Assembly (NCBI GenBank): GCA_907165065.1
Contig: OU015541.1
Location: 15,428,501-15,492,500 of the forward strand
Source of the DNA: Caprimulgus europaeus
Taxonomy: Eukaryota > Chordata > Aves > Caprimulgiformes > Caprimulgidae
Direction of reading: 5' to 3'
Length of the DNA stretch: 64,000 nucleotides
A program made the translations under genes and the position numbers. Shown piece by piece: positions 34,434-64,000 of this stretch. The notes under the pieces were generated by a model. It did no database searches. It had not been told where the DNA came from and saw nothing but the letters and a program-made list of their open reading frames with translations. Numbering within the stretch: position 1 is the first letter of the stretch; each line of letters starts with the position of its first letter.

Positions 34434-36633
34434 TCATCTGTAGAATAAAACCCTGCCCTCGGCCGCCAGTCTCTCAATGAGGCTGAATTCAGCGTCGGCG
34501 TCGTGGACCCTCGTCCTGCGAAAGGCTCCGGACCAGCGGTTTTTCTCCCAGTAGTGATGCCAGTTCCCTTCGCCGTCTGCTCCGAAGCCAAACACGGACA
34601 CCTGCCCGGACACCAGAGGAGCCGCGGCTGACGCAGCCGCTCGCTCGGCCCCAGCGCGCAAGCGAGCGGTGCGGCGGTGCCACGGCGGCAGCGCCCGGTC
34701 CCACCGGCCGCACTCACCCGCTGGCAGGTGTGCAAGGCGAAGAGCAGGGCCGTGAAGCCGGTGGAGGGGTATCGCCCGCGGCGCCGCGTCCAGTTGTCGT
34801 GGATGTACTTGAGGAAAGCTGGGCTCAGGATCAGCACCTGAGTGGGGAGCGGAGGAGCCATCAGCTGTGAAGGGGACAGCCAGCCCCGGCCACCAGCTCT
34901 GCCCACGTCCTGCTGAAAAACAAACCGGGTCTCGGCTGCCCAGGAGGCGCTGGAGCCCGCCAAGCCCTCACCTTGTTCCTGTCAGCTCTGATGAACTGTT
35001 TCACTCTCACGTACGTGCTGCAAAAGCCAGAGGACAGCAGTGAGCATGGGGCACTGCCCGGGGCCTTTCCTTTGCTGTGTCTGTCAGCACCTTGGCCCCA
35101 TGGCACCCCCAGCCCCTTGGGCTGGCCCAGCAGTGTCCCCAGGCCTGGCTCTGGGAAGGGACACATCAAGCAACAGTGGGGACAGCCACCATCCCACCAG
35201 TGGGGTTACACGAGTGCAGGATGCCCAAGCTCTGCAGGGACAGGTCAGTGCCCGCTTCCCAAACTGCAGTGCAGAGGGATGACCCTCACCCAGGGGCCCT
35301 TCCTCCCAACAGGACTGTGGTGCCAGGGCCCCAGAGAAGCATCAGGGTCCCCAGGGCCACCCCGTGCCATCCCCAGGCTCTCCAGGCCAAGAGTTGCTGT
35401 TCTCCAAAGCTGACGCACTGTGTGAGCTCTCCGGTGGAGAATGCACTGGCCACCCACTGCAGGTCCAGTGGCTTGAAGGGGACGAGGACAAGGTGGACGC
35501 CAGGGCTGAGGTTCACTGCACTCTCTGGGTACATGAAGTGATGGGTTGTTCTCATGCCGACATCCATCTCAAAGCCAGCGATCTTTGCTCTGTTCATCCT
35601 AGGGGACAGTGGGAAGGCATGCCCCAAAATAAAGGTGCATGCCATGCCAGGTCCAGGCAGCTGGTCCCACTGGGCAGGGACACCAGGTCACCCTGGCCAA
35701 CAGCAAAGGGGGACATGGGCGACACAGGGCTGGTGTGTGCCCCAAGGTGGGGGGCTCCAGGGAGCAGGGCCAGCAAGCTCCCCTGCCATCACAAGGCTTG
35801 AGTTGGTGGATTTCACAGGGTGGCCAGGGACTGGGCCACTCCAGGGTCCCAGAAAGACAGGGAGGGGCCAAGCCCCTTTAGGTCACCCACCTCAGCACCC
35901 AGTCGTGGGTGTCGATCTGCAGCCCGTGGCCAGACCCCTTCAGCCGTCCCGAGTTCCCCACGACTGCACAAGTTCTGCAGTGAGATGGGTCCCACACACC
36001 GCTGGTCGGGGCCGGGAGGACAGTGAAGAGCTGCTGAATTATGGCCTGGAGCTGGACACCCCTTGGGGGACCCTGCAGGGTCTGAGGGAGCAAGGGCAGC
36101 GATAGGCAGCATCAGCCCCCACTAGTACCACCAAAGGGGGACAGAGCCCCACTGCTCCAGTGGAGCCCTGCAAAAGGCACAGGAACACCCAGTGGGACAT
36201 CAGGAAAAGGGTGCGGGAGAGCCCAGAGAGGTGGGTGGGCTGTGGGTGGTCAGCTGAAGTCCTTTCACCCTCTTTGTCCCCCATCACATCTGTCCAACTT
36301 GACCTTGGCCCTGCCCCACCACAAGCAGATTCAGGGAGCCCGGGAAGAGCCCGAGCTCCCGCCCGTGCCCTCACTCACCAGCCACCAGTGAACCACGTCG
36401 GAGGAGAGCTCGTGGGCTGCGCTCGTCAGCAGAGGCCCCACGGTCACGTTGTAGCGGGCGTTGAACCAGGCAGAGCCGTTGGTGCCGACAATGCAGCGGG
36501 CAGCGGGGGTGTCCAGGAGGGAGGGAGCCCAAGGGAAGGGGCTGAGACCATCCGTGGGGGCTCGGAAACATTGCCACAGCACCAGCAGCAGGCACAGGAC
36601 CAGCACCACCTGCACACGCCTCTGGCACTGCAT
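34434..36633 (-). CDS. Beta-galactoside alpha-2,3-sialyltransferase, ST3GAL1/2/8 group
   Basis: This Golgi type II enzyme transfers sialic acid from CMP-Neu5Ac to Gal-beta-1,3-GalNAc on glycoproteins and glycolipids. Six in-phase exons (36379-36633, 35891-36081, 35419-35598, 34972-35017, 34718-34837 and 34434-34601) encode 319 residues. Residues 1-7 are cytoplasmic and 8-22 the membrane anchor ([12 protein letters not shown]). Sialylmotif L starts at C123 (CAVVGNSG). Sialylmotif S holds GRYPSTG (245-251) and C262, the expected partner of C123. Motif III is HYWE (280-283), and the VS motif HDADAE gives H297 and E302. Possible N-glycosylation sites are N52, N62 and N239. All catalytic motifs are intact. 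A short stem and distinctive residues separate it from ST3GAL1 and ST3GAL2. Linkage to an ASAP gene mirrors ST3GAL1-ASAP1 on human 8q24, so ST3GAL8, the paralogue missing from mammals, is my preferred name. A non-coding 5' exon is likely. Confidence 0.93.
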
Positions 36634-39600
36634 CCCTCATGCCACCTGCAGCAAGATGGCACAGGGACCAGTGACACCACAGAACCATCCCTGCCCAGCC
36701 TCCTGGAACAGCCCTTGGCTGCTCACCGACCCTGCAGGGACCTGAAATAGCCTGGCACACAGTTCCTCTTCAAACCATTCGATGGCTTTATTGCTGTGCT
36801 CTGCTCCTGGCACTGCCGCAGCCACCCAGGGCCGTGCTGTGCCTGGTGCTGCTCTCTGCCTGCCACACCTTCAGGGTCTGCAAACTGACCCGCGAACAAG
36901 TGTGAAAGTGTCACCCTGGCACCAGCCAAAGGCCAGCTCCCCCCCAGCACGGTCGCTGCCCCCCCCAGCAGCCCCAGTGTTTTGCACCTTCAAGGGCACC
37001 AAGTCATCAGTGGGAGGAAGGAGCAGGAGGTGCTCACTGCCACCTGTGTGCAAGAACCTTGCTTAACTATCCATATTTAAGTGACACTTCTGTGCCTAAA
37101 TGCACTCAGATAAACCTAAAACCGGAGGGAAAAGGTTTCTCTCATCCTCAGGGTGTTGATGAGGTGCTCAGCCTCTCAGGACCTGGCTCCATGGAGCCAA
37201 GGTGAGAGTGAGGAGCAGGGCTGTGGGGACAACCTTGATCCCAGGGTCAGAAGAGACTGCAGCAGGTTTGTGGGGATCTCCTGTACTGGGAAAGCTAAAG
37301 GAGAGAAAAACCCTGCTGTCCTCACAGGAGAACCCTGTGCTTCCTCCAGTCTCCCGGGCACTGACTTGGGGCCACAGGTCAGCACTGGCTTTGTTTTTCC
37401 ACATTTAACCATTTTCTGCACCTCCGGCAGCACGGATGTACCTGCTCGCCGTGGTATCCAGCCAGCTGCACTCAAATCTGACCCACACCTGGCAGCAAAA
37501 CTGCTGCTCTCCGAGAGGAGAGATGTGGAGGAGGGCTTTGGGTGATCCCAGGTGACCACAGTGGGCTGTGCTCCCCTGCCAGCCTGCCCTTTCAGAAGGC
37601 AACTGACCCGTCACCTCTTCTCGCAGGGAAGCACCAACAAGCCACCACCAGCACCCCGGAAACGCAGATGTGAGTTCCCCCAAGCAGGAAGTGGCCATGA
37701 AATGCCGGCTCTTCACCCCGCAGACTCGGGGGGAACCCCAAAGGCCCCCACACTCTGGGGTGACTGAAGACCCCTGTGACTTAGTCTTTTGCCCTCCTGC
37801 AGCAGCTATGAACATTCGCTGAGATAGAGGCAAAGAGCATCTGTCTGATGTGCCAGTCGGGCCAGGAGCCAGTGGTCCCCAGGGCAGGTTCGGGTGCTTG
37901 TGGATCCTCGGGGTTATTAAGCCACAGCCCATGGAGGAGGATGAGCTGGCTGGTGGCTGCATGGCTGGTGCCACCAGCCCCATGGAGCCCACAGGCAGGG
38001 GACTCGAGCAGCACAGTGAATATCTCATGAAGCTTTTTGAAGTTGCCCATCGCTGGGGAGAGCTCTGGACAGGCAGGACTGAGTGGCCCCATCTCCCTGC
38101 CTGCACCCATGTGCAGCCCCTGCCCCAGACAGGACCTCTACCCCTGCACCCGCACCCCCATGGCAGCTCAAACAACCCTCTGGCCCCATGCCCAGAGCAG
38201 CCCTCTCCTTGGACTTCCCCAGCCCAGCACCACAAGCCACCGTGTCACAGCTGCTGCATCGGGTTGTGCCCAGTGGCCACAGACCTGTCCCTGTCCCCGC
38301 TCAGCCCCAAGGGACACTGCCAGGAGCTCCCCAGACCTGCAGCTGGGAAAGAGACCTTTATGGTGCCACAACGCCCTGGTCCCCACCCAGCTGTCCCCAG
38401 GGCCCCTCACCTCCTCAGAGGAAGTGCCGCTGAGCAGTGCCAGGAGAAGGTGACGTTCCTTGGCTTGGTGGCCCCACCAGTGCTCGTTGCAAGCTGCAAT
38501 GACTGTCACAGGAAGAGGAAGTGTTGCACCATGACGCTGAGAATAGAGCCTCCAGAGTGGCACAGTGAGGTCAGGGCTGCCGTCCCTCCTCTGGCAGTGC
38601 CCACCACCCTGGTGTCCCAGCCCTCCCAAGCAGCCCAGACCACAGCGGCCACCAGTCGCACTGGAACCGAATGTCCTGGCCATGTTCCCAGGGCCAAATC
38701 AGGAAATTCATCATTAAAATGTTCCTCTGAGGGTAGAAGCTGCCTGGAGTGGAACTGCCCTCCTGCCCCTCTGGGTCCTGCTGGGACGGCTCAGTTTCTG
38801 CCAGGACTAACACCAGCAACACAGAGGTCTCAACAGCCTCATGCATCCAGCACCTCACCAGCTGGTTTCTTTTGCTCACCTGGATGGGAATTTTGGCTCA
38901 GAGAAAACAGAGGAAGGCTGTGAAATGTGCCTCAGCAACTGGAAAAACATAGCCAGTGCCAATGGCTAAAGCCATGCAAGCTGAATTGTGAGTAATTTTA
39001 TCCCAGGGGAGGTCAGTCCTCTTTGATGCCTGCAAAGAGGTTTGGTGCCTGAGGGAGAGCAGCGAAGAGGAAAGATCTAGAAATGCAATCTAGAAGAGCC
39101 GTGTGAAATACAGGGAACCAAGGACTGGTATTTATTGGTGGCCTCTCCACCATTGCTGGTGGGCCAGGCTCCAAAGGAGCAATGCCCTGAGCTGCCACAG
39201 AGCACATTTTCTGGAGCACAACCAGTGAATCCTAGGTGGGAGGAATTAGGGATGGCACAGGCTGGAGGTGCTGCTGGCTCCACAGCAGTCATGTTGCATT
39301 TTCAGGCTCCCGGGGTGCTCAGCCCTCAGCAGAAGCCCTTTCCCAGGGGTTTGCATCCAGCACGGCTCCACTTGCAGCTCCAGAGCCCACAGGGCACAGC
39401 GCTGCTCTGTCACCAGCGTGTGATTGAGCTGGTGTTTCCATTGGCACCAGCAGGGCAGGGCGCAGCACGGGACAGGCAGGGCGGGAGGGCGTTTGGCCGC
39501 AGAGGGGTACGTACACCCGTGGTTACTGCACGTGGAGGAGACTGAGGCAGCAGCACGTCTATAGAGCATGTAGGCTGCTGTGTTCTCTCAGGCTGCCTGG

Positions 39601-39824
39601 CCGAGGGGGGCCTCTGAGACAGTCTGGCACTGCTGGCAGCCCCTGGGAGGAGAGGGGTGGGGTGGGGGGACAGGGGTGGTTGGGCAGCAGAGGTGAGGTG
39701 GGCAGCACTGGATGAGCTGATGTTCCCAGCTCAGGCATCCCCAAGGTCCTCAGTGCAGACAGGAGCTTGGGGAATTTCATTTGAAGCAGTTGATCAGATC
39801 TTCTTTCTTGAATGGCAGCAGCTC
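36634..39824. other. Intergenic between ST3GAL 5' end and ASAP-like 3' end
   Basis: This 3.2-kb stretch probably includes the sialyltransferase promoter and the ASAP-like 3'UTR. Two minus-strand segments look coding-like but match nothing I know. One is 37785-38060 (...KLHEIFTVLLESPACGL...). The other is 38411-38502, bounded by AG and GTGAGG and reading IAACNEHWWGHQAKE. Neither is linked to a full gene, so neither is called. Confidence 0.5.
39131..39136 (-). terminator. Candidate poly(A) signal of the ASAP-like gene
   Basis: TTTATT on the plus strand is AATAAA for the minus-strand gene, about 690 nt after its stop codon at 39825. Assigned from position only. Confidence 0.4.
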
Positions 39825-62179
<22,355 letters not shown>

Positions 62180-63084
62180 CTGGAAATGCAGAGGAGATGG
62201 TCATTGACTACATCTGTATGCACACTTCTGTAACCCACAGGGCTTAGCACAAGCCCCAACATCTCCAAGCTGAACTGTCCTGCCAGCAGGTAGGTGATGA
62301 TCCATGTATATCTTAAATATCTACAAGCCTTCCTGATGCTCTTCTGAAAGAAGTGGTCAAACATTAAGGAAGGACTGGAAAATATGTTGGAAAAAGGAAC
62401 ATAAGGTGCTGAAGAAAATGTGAATTTCAGTGGCAAGAAACAGTTACAAATCATATCATTTCCATCACTGTCAGAGTCATTCCTGGGCTGAGAGGAGGAA
62501 GCGCAGGTGGCTGAGGGGAGATGTTTGGAGGCATCTAAACTCTGCCTATGAGAGACTGGATTACAGATGTTATTTCATACAAGTACTGTTGGAAGGGCTC
62601 CATGCAAACTCTCCTCCGGAGAAGGATTATTGTCAATACCAGATCAGGTTGGCTGTGCTTTGCTTAGTTAGGTCAGGTCACCTCTCTATGAACCTCTTGC
62701 GGGGCTGCACCACCCTCTGCAGAAGCAGCTTTTCCTAATGCCCAATCTGAATTTCCTGAGCCATTCCCTGCCAGCCAGGCCAATGCTCTCAGGCCAGGAG
62801 CCTTCCCTGCTTTGGAGGAGCAGCTCCGGGGTGAGGCTGCTCCATAGCACCCCAGAGGCCATCACCAACAGGCAGCACCCCCTCCCCCCATCCCGTGAGG
62901 ATCCAAGGATCAGGAGCTGTGGATGAGTGCAGTCACTGGACACAAGGCAGGAAGTTCTGTATCTGCTGCTCGGCGCGGGGAGCCTCGAGCTCCCTTCCCT
63001 GCCCGGACTTATCCCCACGTTCATGTGTCTTGCAGGCACAGACCTGGTTCTGCACTCAGCCAAGCTGCGGGACTTCCTCTTGGG
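62180..63084. other. ASAP-like upstream intron or flank, no gene seen
   Basis: This lies to the right of the first visible ASAP-like exon. No segment resembling the ASAP N-terminal leader or the exon before ALDADR was found, so those exons are probably beyond the window edge. Confidence 0.55.
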
Positions 63085-63512
63085 GATCCACTTTGCTCTC
63101 GTGAGACCCCCCCTGCAGTGCTGCCTCCAGTTCTGGGGCCCCCAACACAAGAAGGACATGGAGCTACTGGAGCCAGTCCAGAGGAGGCCACGAGGATGAT
63201 GCCAGGGCTGGAGCAGCTCTGCTGTGAGGACAGGCTGAGAGAGTTGGGGCTGTTCAGCCTGGAGAAGAGAAGGCTCCAGGGAGACCTTCTAGAGACCTTC
63301 CAGTACCTGAAGGGGCTCCAGGAAGGTGGGGAGGGTCTTTGGCCAAGGGCAGGGAGTGACAGAACAAGGGGTGATGGCTTGAAACTGGCAGAGGGGAGAT
63401 GGAGATGAGATGTGAGGAAGAAATTTTTTACTGCGAGGGTGGTGAGACCCTGGATGGTCTTTAAGGTCCCTTCCAACCCAAACCAGTCTGTGATTCTATG
63501 ATTCTATGACCT
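63085..63512 (+). mobile_element. CR1 LINE 3' end with complete tail
   Basis: It has tgagaccccccctgcagtgc, gaggccacgaggatgatgcc and ggctgttcagcctggagaag, and ends tgtgattctatgattctatg, the typical CR1 terminal repeat. It is the most complete 3' end in the window. Confidence 0.95.
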
Positions 63513-64000
63513 GCCTCCAGCTGTGGAAAACTGGCTGATGTTCTCCCCCTGCAGCTCAGCACCCTTTCCCTCTGCTGCCCACACCACTGCCAGGCTCAAT
63601 GCACACCGTGCCAGGCTCTCCTTGCCCAAGGACACTCTCTTGCTGTGTTACAGCTTTGCCCCACACCGGTGCTGCTCTGCTACCTGCTCAGGGCTGTTTG
63701 CAGGCACTAAGACTCTCTGCTGTACAGAATTCCCCACGTCATCAATAGAAGCTGCTGGCTGAACCACTGCAGAAGTCACTGGCACCAGTATTCCTGCCTT
63801 ACAGAGGTGAGACCAAGGAACAGAAGTACCCTGTGGTTCTGGCTCTTCCAGAACTTTTTTCATCCTGTGATTTCCCAGGTGCTGTGGTCACATCACGCTT
63901 CTCCCTTCTCACAGTTCTCAAGAGTGCAGAAAAGCTCAGATGGAGAGTGACTGTCAGCTCACACCATCTGACTGCACAGACATGGCATTAACACTCACAA
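63513..64000. other. Right edge, nothing recognised
   Basis: No coding exon, repeat or regulatory element could be supported in this last half kilobase. Confidence 0.5.

Overview
The window looks like vertebrate nuclear DNA from a bird, probably a passerine. Genes are split into phase-consistent exons with GT/AG junctions. CR1 LINE 3' ends (terminal ATTCTATGATTCTATGA-type tails) are scattered through introns and spacers. Several LTR fragments of a type common in songbirds are present, and CpG islands sit at promoters. No prokaryotic, plasmid or viral gene layout is visible.

Layout, left to right. (1) Positions 1-3684 (+) carry the 3' end of a CEP250 (C-Nap1) copy that runs off the left edge; its native C-terminus is intact. 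(2) A spacer of about 4.9 kb (3577-8443) holds a CR1 fragment, an ATGG microsatellite, an orphan CpG-rich block, a purine-only repeat and a truncated LTR. (3) Positions 8444-27317 (-) carry a second CEP250 copy from CpG-island promoter to 3' end. Its last 3575 nt are a nearly exact inverted copy of positions 1-3576. The copies differ by a one-base net indel and scattered substitutions. This (-) copy has a CGA->TGA stop in its last exon, and the duplication breakpoint then replaces the native C-terminus. (4) Positions 28.1-33.9 kb are intergenic, with two LTRs and a long AAAAG tract. (5) Positions 34434-36633 (-) hold a complete 319-residue alpha-2,3-sialyltransferase of the ST3GAL1/2/8 group. 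(6) Positions 39825-62179 (-) hold 25 in-phase exons of an ASAP-family Arf GAP (BAR-PH-ArfGAP-ANK-Pro-rich-SH3). Only its first N-terminal exon or exons appear to lie to the right of the window.

The gene set matches the vertebrate 20q11 / 8q24 paralogy. CEP250 is a human 20q11.22 gene. ASAP1 and ST3GAL1 are close neighbours on human 8q24, a region with other known ohnologue pairs in 20q11 (PHF20/PHF20L1, NDRG3/NDRG1, SLA2/SLA). The ASAP and ST3GAL genes here are therefore best read as the 20q11-side ohnologues, which mammals lack. The three genes have no shared pathway: centrosome cohesion, Golgi sialylation of Gal-beta-1,3-GalNAc, and Arf/actin membrane remodelling. Their linkage is historical rather than operon-like.

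The observations most worth checking are the CEP250 palindrome with its broken copy, the intact fourth ASAP paralogue beside the sialyltransferase, and a pair of ~390-bp inverted repeats in ASAP introns enclosing an exactly in-frame 597-nt set of PH/ArfGAP exons. Exon boundaries were worked out by hand from splice signals, reading phase and remembered human homologues; no database search was possible.
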